A DNA stretch of 39,479 nucleotides, from NCBI GenBank assembly GCA_028287105.1, contig JAQBQH010000176.1:1-39479 (forward strand). The letters run 5' to 3'. The stretch comes from Myxococcales bacterium (GTDB taxonomy: Bacteria; Myxococcota_A; Polyangia; Palsa-1104). This document shows positions 1 to 8,227 of this stretch, one piece after another (the stretch's first letter is position 1; every line of letters begins with the position of its first letter). The position numbers and the translations under genes are program-made. The notes under the pieces were generated by a model. The model did not search any database. It was not told the origin of the DNA and saw only the letters and a program-made list of their open reading frames with translations.

Positions 1-1208
1 GACGTGCCGATGCGCACCGGCACGTCGCGCGACTCGCCGTCGCCGACGGTGACTTCGGCTTTGACGTCCGCGGGTGGCGGCTCCTGGAGCTTTCGCACCA
101 CGCCGACGACCCCGAAGATGATGAGCACGATGGCGAGCGCTCCCGCCACCAGCGGCGCCGCCGACGGACGCAACGACGCCGGCTCGGCCACCGGCGCCGG
201 CGCCGCGGGCCGCCGCCGCTCGGTAAAGATGTGGACCGCGCGCACGCCCGGCCGCCCCTTGGCGAGGAGGTCGAGGTCGAACAGCGCGATGACTTCGGTG
301 CCGTGGCCAGGCGCCAGATTGAACACCAGCTTGCTGGCGTTCTTGAGCGCCGACACCAGGCCCAGCCCCGCGCCCGACTCCTTCTGCTCCGGCGTCAGCG
401 TCTTCTGCGTGCCCTTCGCCAAGAACTTCACGACCGTCTCTTTGTCGAGCGAGCCGTAGGCGTCGCGGACGGCGACGGCGAAGAGCTGCCCGTTCGACGC
501 ACAGGCGACCTTGACGCCGCGCTCGAACGTCTTGCCCGCCATCTCCTTGCGCGGCAGATGTTGATAGAGCGGCTTGCCGTTCTCGTCGGTGGGCGCGTGG
601 TACATGGCGTTGATGAGGAGCTCCTCGGCCACCAGCGCCATGCGGTCGCGCACCGGACCGCGCGCGCCGGCCAGCTCGGCGTAGGCGTTGAGCACGTCGA
701 GCGCCTTCACCTTCTCTTCGTAGCCGGCGATCTCCATGTTGTAGAGCGTGACGCCCCATGGAAAGTACTTCTGCAGGCCGAACACCTGGCCGTGCAGCAG
801 CTTCGTGACGGTGACGATGAAGTCTTCGGGCTCGAAGTGGTCGTCGTAGGTGATGACGCTGCCGCAGCGGGGGCTGCGCATCGCCTCGACCATCTGACCG
901 AAGTCCTGCGCCCCGACGATGGCGATGAGCCGCACCTCGGGAAAAACCGCCTCCAGGTCCTTCATCGTCGGCGCCGAGGGGGAGCGCAGATCGACCGCGA
1001 TCAGGCTGGGGGCATCGGCCGGCAGCTTCGACAGATCGTTGATGAACTCGGTGACGGCGCCCGTCGCGGTCATCAGCCGCTTGAGCGACCGGCGCATCGC
1101 CGGCTCGCTCGACACAATCAGAATCTTGTGGCGCAGCATCGCATCCGCGCTGCGGCGTCGTTCCTTCCCGTCATCTTGCGGCTGCGGCGTCGGCTCGGAG
1201 GCTGCCAT
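1..1208 (-). CDS. REC-like / GHKL ATPase / transmembrane signalling protein, C-terminus outside window
   Basis: The visible 402 residues run off the window's left edge. The order is a receiver-like domain (about 27-140, Asp73 at the usual phospho-acceptor place), a GHKL (HATPase_c) domain (about 185-315: N-box Glu196/Asn200, Asp249 before a YG turn, glycine loop GAGLGL 279-284), and one membrane span (about 354-371). An extracytoplasmic part then begins. No histidine-phosphorylation (DHp) domain is seen, so it is not an ordinary sensor kinase. The ATPase resembles the anti-sigma/serine-kinase type, which is an inference. It is a clear paralogue of the protein at 13330-15360, sharing the PWGV, EELLINA-like and RDAYGSL-like stretches. 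ATG 1208 gives a 23-residue charged leader; the internal ATG at 1139 matches the paralogue's start better. It begins 3 bases after the stop of the coiled-coil gene, so the two are probably co-transcribed. Confidence 0.85.
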   Translation of the reverse strand, partial: MAASEPTPQPQDDGKERRRSADAMLRHKILIVSSEPAMRRSLKRLMTATGAVTEFINDLSKLPADAPSLIAVDLRSPSAPTMKDLEAVFPEVRLIAIVGAQDFGQMVEAMRSPRCGSVITYDDHFEPEDFIVTVTKLLHGQVFGLQKYFPWGVTLYNMEIAGYEEKVKALDVLNAYAELAGARGPVRDRMALVAEELLINAMYHAPTDENGKPLYQHLPRKEMAGKTFERGVKVACASNGQLFAVAVRDAYGSLDKETVVKFLAKGTQKTLTPEQKESGAGLGLVSALKNASKLVFNLAPGHGTEVIALFDLDLLAKGRPGVRAVHIFTERRRPAAPAPVAEPASLRPSAAPLVAGALAIVLIIFGVVGVVRKLQEPPPADVKAEVTVGDGESRDVPVRIGT

Positions 1209-1211
1209 CCC

Positions 1212-1781
1212 TTATCCTGTCTTGGCGACAGCACCCGCGCGTTGCGCCTTCTCGGCCAGCTCCAGCCGCGCGCGCACGCCGGTGGTCTCCTTGTGATCCG
1301 CCTCGAGGCGCCCGATCTCTTCCTTGCGCGTCTCGATCTCCTTCTCGAAGTCCGCGATCGCGCGCTTCAAGTTGGCGACCCGCTCTTCGAGGTCCTTCGT
1401 CTTCTTGTCGGCATCCACGATGATGTCCGACACCTTGACCTTGAGCGACTCGAGCGTGGTCTTGATGACCGCGACGACCAGCTCGGGGTTCTGATCCATC
1501 GGCAGCGCCCGCATCAGCGTGATCGCCTGCTCGATGCCGTAGTGCGGCCGCGGATCGTCATCCTGATGATGATGCTGCTGCTGTTGCGCTTGCTGCGGCG
1601 CGCCCTTATTGCCGCTCCCGATCGTGCCCGACGTCGACCCAGTAGCTCCACCCGCCGCATTGCCTCGCGAACGCGTGTCGGACAGAGAGACGGTTTCCAC
1701 CGGCGAATCGTAGTAGCCAGCTTCGTCGTCACCCTGCACCGGGGCCTTTTCGTCGCCCTTCTTCCCTCCGAAGAGCTTCAT
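1212..1781 (-). CDS. Coiled-coil protein of unknown function
   Basis: The product is 189 residues and matches no family I recognise. It has a short Lys-rich N-terminus (MKLFGGKK), a low-complexity Gly/Ser/Thr stretch (about 40-62), a Gln/His-rich run (about 63-72), and a charged coiled coil (about 115-175) rich in Glu, Lys and Arg heptads. ATG 1781 is chosen because a purine-rich GAGGAAGAG lies just upstream; the longer frame to 1943 would overrun the divergent gene. There is no signal peptide, so it is probably cytoplasmic. It is followed after 3 bases by the REC-like/GHKL membrane protein and may be its partner or scaffold; that role is inferred from position only. Confidence 0.75.
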   Translation of the reverse strand: MKLFGGKKGDEKAPVQGDDEAGYYDSPVETVSLSDTRSRGNAAGGATGSTSGTIGSGNKGAPQQAQQQQHHHQDDDPRPHYGIEQAITLMRALPMDQNPELVVAVIKTTLESLKVKVSDIIVDADKKTKDLEERVANLKRAIADFEKEIETRKEEIGRLEADHKETTGVRARLELAEKAQRAGAVAKTG

Positions 1782-1848
1782 GTCTCTTCCTCCTCGCCGC
1801 CACATTTTAGCCCATTTATTTGTTCCTTGTATAGGATCGACACTCAGC
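1782..1848. promoter_or_regulatory. Divergent promoter region between coiled-coil and FG-GAP genes
   Basis: These 67 bases are clearly richer in A/T than their surroundings. On the plus strand TATAGG at 1830-1835 is a possible -10 box; its expected start would fall about 7 bases before GTG 1849. On the minus strand TAAAAT within the same stretch is a possible -10 for the coiled-coil gene. No convincing -35 box is seen for either. Confidence 0.4.
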
Positions 1849-3252
1849 GTGCCTTGCCGCTTCGCACTCGCCTGCCTGGTCGCCGCCCTTTGGACCGTCG
1901 CTGGCTGCAACGACACCGCCGTCGTCCTGCGCATCGCCAGCAATCGGCCGGCGGGCCAGCTCGACGGAATCTGCGTGGAGCTCGACGCGGGCGGCGCGCG
2001 GCGGTTCGGCCGGCGCTACGCGCTGCCGTCGCTGCCGCTGCCGCAAACGCTGACCGTGTTGCCGGGCGGCAGGCCGGCGACGCAGTCGATCGTCTACGCG
2101 TTCGGCCACGGCATCGAGGTCGCGCGCGACCGTCGCGTGATTCCGTTCAAGTCGGCCAACGTCCTACATGTCGATGTCCCGCTCGACGCCTGTCAGCCGC
2201 ATCCATCGAGCGGGCGCTTCACCGCGGCCGCCGCTCCGACGGGCGAAGCGATCGAAGCAGCGACACTCGCGCCCGCCGCCGACGCCACGGGCGGGGGTGA
2301 CATCGCCCTCGGCCTCGCCGCCGGACGCGCGGCCCGCTACTCGGTCGCCGCGCCCGGCGTGGGCGCGCTCGTCGCTGGCGCACCCGATGCGCCGGCCGGA
2401 AAGGTGCGCGCCGTCCTCAGCGTCGATCTCGACGGCGACTGCCGCCTCGACGCCGTCGTGGTCGCGACGGGCGCGCCGCTCTCGCTGTGGCGCGACGCCG
2501 GCGACGGCAGCTTCACTGCGCTCGGCTCGATCGGCGCCGCCGACAGCGTGGCCGCGGCCGCCGCCGACGTCGACGGCGACGGCACCACCGACCTCGTCGC
2601 CGTCGGTGGCACCGCCGCGCACGTCTGGCTCAACGACGGCACCGGCCACTTCCGCGAGCAGACGGGCTCCTTCGATGCGGCGCCCACCGACGCCACCGCC
2701 GTCGCGCTCGCCGATCTCGACGGCGACGGCCGCGCCGACGTGATCCTCGGCCAGGGCAGCGCCACGGCCGCGGTCCCGCGCGTCTACCTCAACGCGTCCG
2801 GCGGCGGCCACTTCACCTTCACGCCGGCCGCGCTGCCGCCCAAGCCGGCGCGCGTGTCGGCGTTTGCCGTCGGAGATCTCGACGGCGACGGCGATCTCGA
2901 CCTGGTGATGGCGCAGACCGCGGGTCCGATCCGCGCCTACATCAATCGCGGCGACGCCTTCCTCGAAGATCGATCGTTCACGCTCCTGCCCGATCAGGTC
3001 GCCGGCGACGTGCCTTCGTTGCTGCTGGCCGATCTCGACGGTGACTGCCTGCCGGAGCTCGTGGTCCCGCGCGCCGGCGCCGCCCCGCTGCTGTGGAAAT
3101 CGGCGGGCGGTGGCAAGCTCGCGGCGGCCGGCACCTTCGATCAAGCGGTCCCCGCCGACGGCGCGCTCGCCGACGACGTCGACGGCGACGGCGATCTCGA
3201 CGTGCTCCTCTACGGCGGCATGACCGGCCTGCAGCTCGAGGTGCAGCCGTGA
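1849..3252 (+). CDS. FG-GAP/VCBS repeat lipoprotein
   Basis: The predicted exported protein has 467 residues. It begins with a lipoprotein signal (hydrophobic run ending VAGC, lipid Cys at about 20). The rest carries six Asp-rich calcium-type loops of the form D-x-D-G-D (DLDGDCRLD, DVDGDGTTD, DLDGDGRAD, DLDGDGDLD, DLDGDCLPE, DVDGDGDLD), each followed by a hydrophobic strand. This is the pattern of FG-GAP/VCBS repeats, which build a beta-propeller on the cell surface. GTG 1849 is preferred over ATG 1780 because it puts the lipoprotein signal at the N-terminus and leaves the divergent gene free. Its stop overlaps the next gene's start (GTGA), so the two are translationally linked. The ligand is unknown. 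Confidence 0.85.
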   Translation: MPCRFALACLVAALWTVAGCNDTAVVLRIASNRPAGQLDGICVELDAGGARRFGRRYALPSLPLPQTLTVLPGGRPATQSIVYAFGHGIEVARDRRVIPFKSANVLHVDVPLDACQPHPSSGRFTAAAAPTGEAIEAATLAPAADATGGGDIALGLAAGRAARYSVAAPGVGALVAGAPDAPAGKVRAVLSVDLDGDCRLDAVVVATGAPLSLWRDAGDGSFTALGSIGAADSVAAAAADVDGDGTTDLVAVGGTAAHVWLNDGTGHFREQTGSFDAAPTDATAVALADLDGDGRADVILGQGSATAAVPRVYLNASGGGHFTFTPAALPPKPARVSAFAVGDLDGDGDLDLVMAQTAGPIRAYINRGDAFLEDRSFTLLPDQVAGDVPSLLLADLDGDCLPELVVPRAGAAPLLWKSAGGGKLAAAGTFDQAVPADGALADDVDGDGDLDVLLYGGMTGLQLEVQP

Positions 3253-4130
3253 GGGCGCGCTACCTCGCGCTGCTCGTCGCCGTCGCCGTCGCCCTCGGGG
3301 CGGGCATCCCCACGCCGGCCGCGGCCGCCGAAGATCCACAAGACGCGGTGCGCGCGCGCCTCGCCGAAGGCGAAAAGCGCTACCAGGATCAGGAGTACCG
3401 CGCGGCCGTCGAGGCCCTGACCGCCGTCGTCAAGGATCCCGTCGCCACCCGCGATCTACGCGCCCGCGCCTACGAGTACCTCGGCATGTCATTCCTCATC
3501 CTCGGCAAGAAGCCGCGCGCGCGCGAGGCCTTCGAGGAGCTCCTCGCCATCGATCCCCACTACACCTTGAGCGATCCGACGCACTCGCCCAAGCTGCGCG
3601 AGTTCTACGACGACGTGCGCGCGTCGTTCGTCCCCGGCTATGGCCACAGCGGCGGCGAGGCGGAGCTCGAGCATGACGCACCGACGGGCGCCACCGCCGG
3701 CCGGCCGCTCGAGATCAAGGCCGTCGTCATCCGCGGCGCGCCGCTGGTCCAGTCGGTCACCCTCCACGCCCGGAGGCGCGGGCTCCTCACCTACGGCGCC
3801 AACGCCATGCGCGGGCAGGACGGCCGCTTTCAATCGAGCTACACGCCGCCGCGCGAGAACGACAGCTACACGCTCGAGTACTACGTCGAAGCGCGCGACG
3901 AAAAGGGGCGCGTCGTCGCCCGCGTCGCCTCGCCCGAGCGGCCGATCGCGCTGCCGGTCCAGGGCGCGCCGATTCCGCCGCTGCCCTGGTTCAAGCGCTG
4001 GTACGTCTGGGCCGCCGTCGGTGCCGTGGTCGCCGGGGCCGCCGTCGGTGGCATCGTCTACGGAACGAGCGAGCGCGCGCCGCGCGGGTCGTTGCCGCCG
4101 GGCCAGGTTTCGCTCGGGCTCACGTTTTGA
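3249..4130 (+). CDS. Exported TPR protein with C-terminal membrane segment
   Basis: The 293-residue protein starts with a signal peptide (about 1-27, Ala-rich before AEDPQ). Helical TPR-like repeats follow (about 33-105; YRAAVEAL and AREAFEELLAIDP are typical TPR stretches). Then comes a beta-rich domain (about 135-235) that may be immunoglobulin-like. A proline-rich linker leads to a membrane span (about 250-270) and a short polar tail. GTG 3249 overlaps the stop of the FG-GAP gene by four bases; a longer upstream frame is only the antisense-like extension through that gene. This layout is common in myxobacterial envelope proteins of unknown role. A part in envelope assembly or sensing is a guess from the neighbouring lipoprotein and PilZ genes. 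Confidence 0.8.
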   Translation: MRARYLALLVAVAVALGAGIPTPAAAAEDPQDAVRARLAEGEKRYQDQEYRAAVEALTAVVKDPVATRDLRARAYEYLGMSFLILGKKPRAREAFEELLAIDPHYTLSDPTHSPKLREFYDDVRASFVPGYGHSGGEAELEHDAPTGATAGRPLEIKAVVIRGAPLVQSVTLHARRRGLLTYGANAMRGQDGRFQSSYTPPRENDSYTLEYYVEARDEKGRVVARVASPERPIALPVQGAPIPPLPWFKRWYVWAAVGAVVAGAAVGGIVYGTSERAPRGSLPPGQVSLGLTF

Positions 4131-4144
4131 GGTAACGTCGAATC

Positions 4145-4498
4145 ATGTCGGACGAGCAGCAGCCACGGCCGCCGCGCGTCCCGCTCGAGGTGGAGGTGAC
4201 GCTGGAGAGCGATCACAACTTCTTCACCGGCGTCGCGGAAAACCTCAGCGAAGGGGGCGTTTTCGTCGCCACCAACCATCCGCCCGACGTCGGCAGCGAG
4301 GTCGGCTTCGAGCTGGTCCTCGGCGGCGAGCGCTTCCTCGTCATGGGCGTGGTCCGCTGGGTCCGCGGAGAGCGCGCCGCCTCGGCGGGCGCGCCGGCCG
4401 GCTGCGGCGTTCGCTGGGGGCACCTCGAAGACGGAGCGCTCGAGGCCATCCGCCGTTTCATCACCGTGCGCGATACCGATTTCTACGAAGAGGATTGA
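4145..4498 (+). CDS. PilZ-like protein (TIGR02266 family)
   Basis: This 117-residue protein is a single PilZ-type domain of the TIGR02266 class that is expanded in Myxococcota. The family hallmarks are present: a beta strand with NLSEGGVFVAT (the D/N-x-S-x-x-G-G-x-F motif), then a GSEVGFELVL strand and a V-V-R-W-V strand. The family often carries an Arg-rich RxxxR element for cyclic-di-GMP; the N-terminal RPPRVPLEV gives only a partial match, so nucleotide binding is uncertain. It lies 14 bases after the TPR gene and 27 bases before a second gene beginning with the same domain, so the pair looks like a tandem duplication followed by domain gain. Confidence 0.85.
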   Translation: MSDEQQPRPPRVPLEVEVTLESDHNFFTGVAENLSEGGVFVATNHPPDVGSEVGFELVLGGERFLVMGVVRWVRGERAASAGAPAGCGVRWGHLEDGALEAIRRFITVRDTDFYEED

Positions 4499-4525
4499 GG
4501 TAAGATTCCCACGGGAGAGTCTTCG

Positions 4526-5629
4526 TTGTCAGACAACGACCAGGGAAGTCGGGCACCGCGCGTCGAGGCGACCTTCAAGGTCTCGTATGCGAACGTCGAC
4601 CAGTTGCTGGTCGCCTACTCGTCCGATCTGTCCAAGGGCGGCATGTTCCTGGCGACGGAGCAGTTCCTGCCCGTCAACGCCGTCATCCGCGTCAACCTCG
4701 AGCTGGGCGAAGGGTCGGCCGAGATCCCGATCATCTGCCGCGTCGTCTACGTGCGCGATCACGCCGCCGCGCGCGCGGTCGGCAAGCCGCCCGGCATGGG
4801 CATCGAGTTCCTCGACCTCACCGTCGACTGTCTGGGCCTCATCGAGGCGTACATCAACGAGCGCATCAGCGAGGGCGAAGGGGTCGTCGAAGCGCCGGCG
4901 CCGACGCGGCGCATGAGCGTCATGATCGCCGACGACGACCACGGCTGCCGCACGCTCGCCGCGGCGCCGTTCCGCTTGCGCGGCGACTACGTGCGCGTCG
5001 CGCCCGACGGCTTCGAGGCGCTGGCGCAGTGTCTCAAGGAGACGCCCGACGTCATCGTCAGCGACGTGCACATGCCGCGCATGGACGGCTGGCAGCTCCT
5101 GCGCATGTGCCGCGCGCGCCCGACGCTCTCGTCGGTGCCGTTTCTCTTCTTGACCACGCTGGGCGGCGAGCAGGAGCGGCTGCGCGGCTACCAGCTCGGT
5201 GTCGACGACTACATCCCGAAGCCGTTTCGCGGCAAGGAGCTGCAGGCGCGCGTCGACCGCGTCGTCTCGCGGGTGCAGCGCTCGCCGCACGCGCTGGCGA
5301 CGCAGAAGACGCTGCGCGGCGACCTCGGCCAGGTCTCGCTACCGTCGGTGATGGGCTTCCTGGAGCTGGAGCGCAAGACCGGCGAGCTGCTCGTTGTCGG
5401 CGCCAAGACCGCGCACCTCTTCATGCGCGAGGGGCACCTCTTGCGCCTCGAGGTCGATGGGGTCCTGGCCGAGCCGACGTCGATCGAGGTGGTCTACGAC
5501 GTGCTCAGCTGGAAGAACGGCCAGTTCGAGTTCGCCGCCCACGACATCCCCGGCGACGATCTCTACGACACGACGGTGACCGCGCTGCTCCTGAACCACG
5601 CGCGCTTCTCCGACGAGAACAACCGCTAG
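4526..5629 (+). CDS. PilZ-REC-DUF4388 response regulator
   Basis: This 367-residue cytoplasmic regulator has three parts. A TIGR02266/PilZ domain (about 10-115) has the DLSKGGMFLAT motif. A receiver domain (about 130-250) has acidic residues 136-138, acceptor Asp180 in SDVHMPRMDGW, Thr210/211 and Lys232 in PKPF, so all phosphorylation residues are present. A C-terminal region (about 260-365) resembles DUF4388, found on many myxobacterial signalling proteins. No DNA-binding domain is seen, so the output is probably protein contact. The start is TTG 4526, with GGGAGAG about seven bases upstream; MSDNDQ resembles MSDEQQ of the neighbour. Its kinase is not obvious; the GHKL protein divergently encoded nearby is a possible partner, but this is speculation. 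Confidence 0.88.
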   Translation: MSDNDQGSRAPRVEATFKVSYANVDQLLVAYSSDLSKGGMFLATEQFLPVNAVIRVNLELGEGSAEIPIICRVVYVRDHAAARAVGKPPGMGIEFLDLTVDCLGLIEAYINERISEGEGVVEAPAPTRRMSVMIADDDHGCRTLAAAPFRLRGDYVRVAPDGFEALAQCLKETPDVIVSDVHMPRMDGWQLLRMCRARPTLSSVPFLFLTTLGGEQERLRGYQLGVDDYIPKPFRGKELQARVDRVVSRVQRSPHALATQKTLRGDLGQVSLPSVMGFLELERKTGELLVVGAKTAHLFMREGHLLRLEVDGVLAEPTSIEVVYDVLSWKNGQFEFAAHDIPGDDLYDTTVTALLLNHARFSDENNR

Positions 5630-5631
5630 AA

Positions 5632-5671
5632 CGCCGGTGTGCACGAGGTGAGCTTGATGGCGTGGCCGGCC
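5632..5671. repeat. 41-bp duplicated scrap, copy 1 (other copy 10305-10345)
   Basis: This stretch just after the stop of the PilZ-REC gene matches 10305-10345 at about 38-39 positions, with one single-base gap. It includes exact blocks of 18 and 16 bases. The second copy lies inside the lipoprotein gene 10120-10602, where it encodes GHAIKFDLVHTGE. Here, on the minus strand, it reads GHAIKLTSC because of the missing base, and it is not part of a credible gene. It is best read as a relic of a partial copy or a recombination scar. Confidence 0.75.
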
Positions 5672-5689
5672 AGGGTGCGGGCGACCCTG
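5671..5689. terminator. Short hairpin between convergent genes
   Basis: CAGGGT at 5671-5676 pairs with ACCCTG at 5684-5689 across a seven-base loop. It lies between the convergent PilZ-REC and sugar dehydrogenase genes. There is no T-run on either side, so a terminator role is only suggested by position. Confidence 0.3.
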
Positions 5690-5720
5690 CGCGGACGACT
5701 CACCGTCTCGCGCTTCGCGC

Positions 5721-7253
5721 TCACGGCACCACCTTGCGCAGCTCGCCCGTCTGTCCCGACGGAATGCCGGTCGAATTGCCGAGCACGTACACCTCGCCGT
5801 TCTCGTCGCGCGCGAAGCCGAAGACGGACAGGCCGAACGGCGGCGGCGTGAGCGTCACGATGCGCTCTTGCATCGTCGATGTACCAGCGGCGAAGGCGGA
5901 GAGATCGGCGTCCGAAAGCTGATCGAGCACCAACAGCCCTTCTGCCGCCAGATAGTCGGCGAAGACGTACTTTCCGACGAGCTGCGGAATCGCGGTGCCG
6001 CGGTAGACGAAGCCGCCGATCACCGCCCGACCCTGGACCATCATCATGTGCGTGTGACCGTACTCGGCGATCGGGTCGATGAGCCCCGGCGGCATGCCCG
6101 GAGAGAGCATGGTGACGAAACCGTCGGTCGCGCCGCCCATGACGGCGAAGCCCGCCGCGTTGAACAGGGCGTTGCCTTCCTTGACGGGCCAGCCGTAGTT
6201 GCCGCCGGCGCGGATGACGTCAACCTCCTCGATGTCGTTCTCGCCCGTGTCGGCGCCGATCAGCACGCCCGTGCCCGTGTCGAACGAGAAGCGCCAGAAG
6301 TTGCGCAGCCCCAAGGCCCAGATCTCGGGCAGCGTGCCGCTCTGCCCGACGAACGGATTGTCGGCCGGCACCCCGTAGGCGCCGTTGGCGGAGGTGCGCG
6401 CGATCGGATCGATGCGGAAGATCTTGCCGTACGCGAGTGATGGATCCTGTCCGTTCCCGCCAGGCACGTGCCCGATGGTCACTTTGCCGTCGGCGTTGAG
6501 CTGACACGTCTGATCGTCTTCGCCGCCGCCGTCACCGAGCGAAAGGTAGAGCATGCCGTCGGGACCGAAGGCGATCATCCCGCCGTTGTGATTGAAGTTG
6601 GGCCAGTCGAAACGCAGGATGACGCGGCTGTTGGCGTCGGGTTTCGCCTGCGGATCGGTCGGGCTGGCCACGTGCCACTCGCGCAGCACGTTCTGATGAT
6701 CGGGGTCGAGGCTCATCGCCGGCGTTGGGCAGCTCGAACCGAGCTTGGGGAAGGTGAAATCGGCGGTGCCATTCACCGGCTCGGACGCGACGGTGTAGAA
6801 GAGGCCGTTTTGCGCGAACTGTGGGTGGAACGCGAGCCCGAGCAGGCCGCGCTCGTCGTAGCCGCCGATCATGGCAATACCGAGAGGCACCAGGCTCGTG
6901 CTCACGTCGAGGAAGGTGCTCTTGGCGCCGGTCGTGCGATCGGTGCGGAACACGGTTCCGACCTGATCCACCACGAAGAGGACGCCGTTTACTCCCGGGG
7001 CCGGCGTCGCGAACAGCGGCGCGGTGAAGCCCGTGGCGATCGTCTGCGTCGTGGCCGTGATGGTGCCGGTGCCGATCGCCGGGATGCTGTCGAGGACAGC
7101 TTGGGCCGCCGCGGCGCCGTCGGGCACGCCCGCATCGGGCGGGACCGAGGCGGTCTGTGACGTCGTATTGTCGCCGCACGCGCTCGCGGTCGCCATCAGA
7201 CCGACGGCGGCTACGATCATCCAAGGGTAAACGGAATTTCGTCTCGTTCGCAT
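5721..7253 (-). CDS. PQQ-dependent sugar dehydrogenase-like lipoprotein (GSDH family)
   Basis: The 510-residue protein resembles soluble glucose/sorbosone dehydrogenases (GSDH, a six-bladed propeller that oxidises sugars with PQQ). Family stretches in order are GLLGLAFHPQF, GGMIAFGPDGMLYLSLGDGG, YGKIFRIDP, EIWALGLRNFWRFSFD and ENDIEEVDVIRAGGNYGWP. The N-terminus is a lipoprotein signal (lipobox ASAC, Cys26), placing it on a membrane facing the periplasm or outside. ATG 7253 has AAGGAGGGG about seven bases upstream; the longer frame is rejected. Many relatives in this class act on unknown sugars, and PQQ synthesis genes are not in the window. It is the last gene of a minus-strand run after the hydrolase (97-base gap). 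Confidence 0.88.
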   Translation of the reverse strand: MRTRRNSVYPWMIVAAVGLMATASACGDNTTSQTASVPPDAGVPDGAAAAQAVLDSIPAIGTGTITATTQTIATGFTAPLFATPAPGVNGVLFVVDQVGTVFRTDRTTGAKSTFLDVSTSLVPLGIAMIGGYDERGLLGLAFHPQFAQNGLFYTVASEPVNGTADFTFPKLGSSCPTPAMSLDPDHQNVLREWHVASPTDPQAKPDANSRVILRFDWPNFNHNGGMIAFGPDGMLYLSLGDGGGEDDQTCQLNADGKVTIGHVPGGNGQDPSLAYGKIFRIDPIARTSANGAYGVPADNPFVGQSGTLPEIWALGLRNFWRFSFDTGTGVLIGADTGENDIEEVDVIRAGGNYGWPVKEGNALFNAAGFAVMGGATDGFVTMLSPGMPPGLIDPIAEYGHTHMMMVQGRAVIGGFVYRGTAIPQLVGKYVFADYLAAEGLLVLDQLSDADLSAFAAGTSTMQERIVTLTPPPFGLSVFGFARDENGEVYVLGNSTGIPSGQTGELRKVVP

Positions 7254-7350
7254 GGAGTGCCCCTCCTTCGCGTGACCGCTCAGAGGTGCAAGACAGGCGC
7301 CCGCGGCGCGGCCTCGCCACGCGAAACAAACGGTGTCGCCGAGCTTCCAA

Positions 7351-8145
7351 TCAACGGCGAGCCGCATCCGCTCGGCTGCGCGCTTTCTGCGCCGCCTCCT
7401 CGATCAGCGCCGCAACCTCCCTGGGATGCGACTCGTAGACGGAGTGACTTGCTCCCGCTACCTCAACCGTGACGCTGTGCGCACGCTTTGCGTACATCCG
7501 TTCGAGGTCGGGATTGATGATTTTGTCTGCACCAGCCACCAGCGCCCAACTCGGCTTCACCTTCCACGCAGGATCGGCAACCGCGGTGGTGAACACGCCG
7601 GCGGCCGTCAGCATCTGCGAGCGCGCCTCGAACTCGGCTTGTTCGCGTGGTAGGTCGGCGGCGAAATCGTCGGGGAAGCGGGAAGGATCGAGATATAGGA
7701 ACCCGTCCGCTGTCTTGAGTGGCGGCTTCGCCGCGCTCGGCATACGCTTGCCGTTCGTAGCTTCGGTTTCGCCCATATCGGGCTCGTGCGCGGCAATGAA
7801 GACGAGCCCTGCGACGCTCGGGTCGTTACCTGCTTCCGTGATGACGGTTCCGCCGTAGCTGTGGGCGACGAGGATGCAGGGGCCCTGCTGAAGATCGAGG
7901 ATGCGCTTGACGGCGGCGACGTCGTTCTCGAGCGACGTCAACGGCTCTTGGACGACGCTCACGTTGAAGCCGCGCTTGGTCAGCATCTGGTAGACGGGTT
8001 TCCAGCCCGAGCCGTCGACGAACGCGCCGTGAACGAGCACGATGTTCTTGACCGGGGCGGCCAGCGCAGACGTGCCCCCCAGGGCAAGAGACAACGCGAG
8101 AATCGTCCCGGCGGCGAGGCCGGTGCGAACGGGCTTGGCGAGCAT
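7351..8145 (-). CDS. Exported alpha/beta-hydrolase
   Basis: The 264-residue protein has a signal peptide (cut near ALA-APV, about residue 30) and a complete alpha/beta-hydrolase fold of the small esterase type. The oxyanion strand is IVLVHGAF, the nucleophile elbow is HSYGG (Ser96), the likely acid is Asp207 in VAGADK, and the catalytic His is His234 in GASHSV. Relatives include plant salicylate-esterase/hydroxynitrile-lyase-like enzymes and many uncharacterised bacterial esterases, so the substrate cannot be named. ATG 8145 has GAGAGGAG just upstream, supporting it over the longer frame to 8247. It lies between a lipoprotein gene and the sugar dehydrogenase gene on the same strand, possibly one transcript. 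Confidence 0.88.
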   Translation of the reverse strand: MLAKPVRTGLAAGTILALSLALGGTSALAAPVKNIVLVHGAFVDGSGWKPVYQMLTKRGFNVSVVQEPLTSLENDVAAVKRILDLQQGPCILVAHSYGGTVITEAGNDPSVAGLVFIAAHEPDMGETEATNGKRMPSAAKPPLKTADGFLYLDPSRFPDDFAADLPREQAEFEARSQMLTAAGVFTTAVADPAWKVKPSWALVAGADKIINPDLERMYAKRAHSVTVEVAGASHSVYESHPREVAALIEEAAQKARSRADAARR

Positions 8146-8227
8146 GGCAGGTCTCCTCTCTAGTCGTCTTACTGCGGCGCGAGCGCCGGAAGTTCTCTGA
8201 GGGGGGACCGCGGCAAATCCATGTACG

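Noticed and set aside
231-2300. 689-codon plus-strand frame at the left end
   Set aside because: It is antisense to the GHKL and coiled-coil genes, is Arg/Leu-rich with no domain text, and vanishes where real codon use is considered.
5671-5689. Strong rho-independent terminator after the PilZ-REC gene
   Set aside because: A six-base stem exists but no T-run follows in either direction; kept only as a weak candidate.
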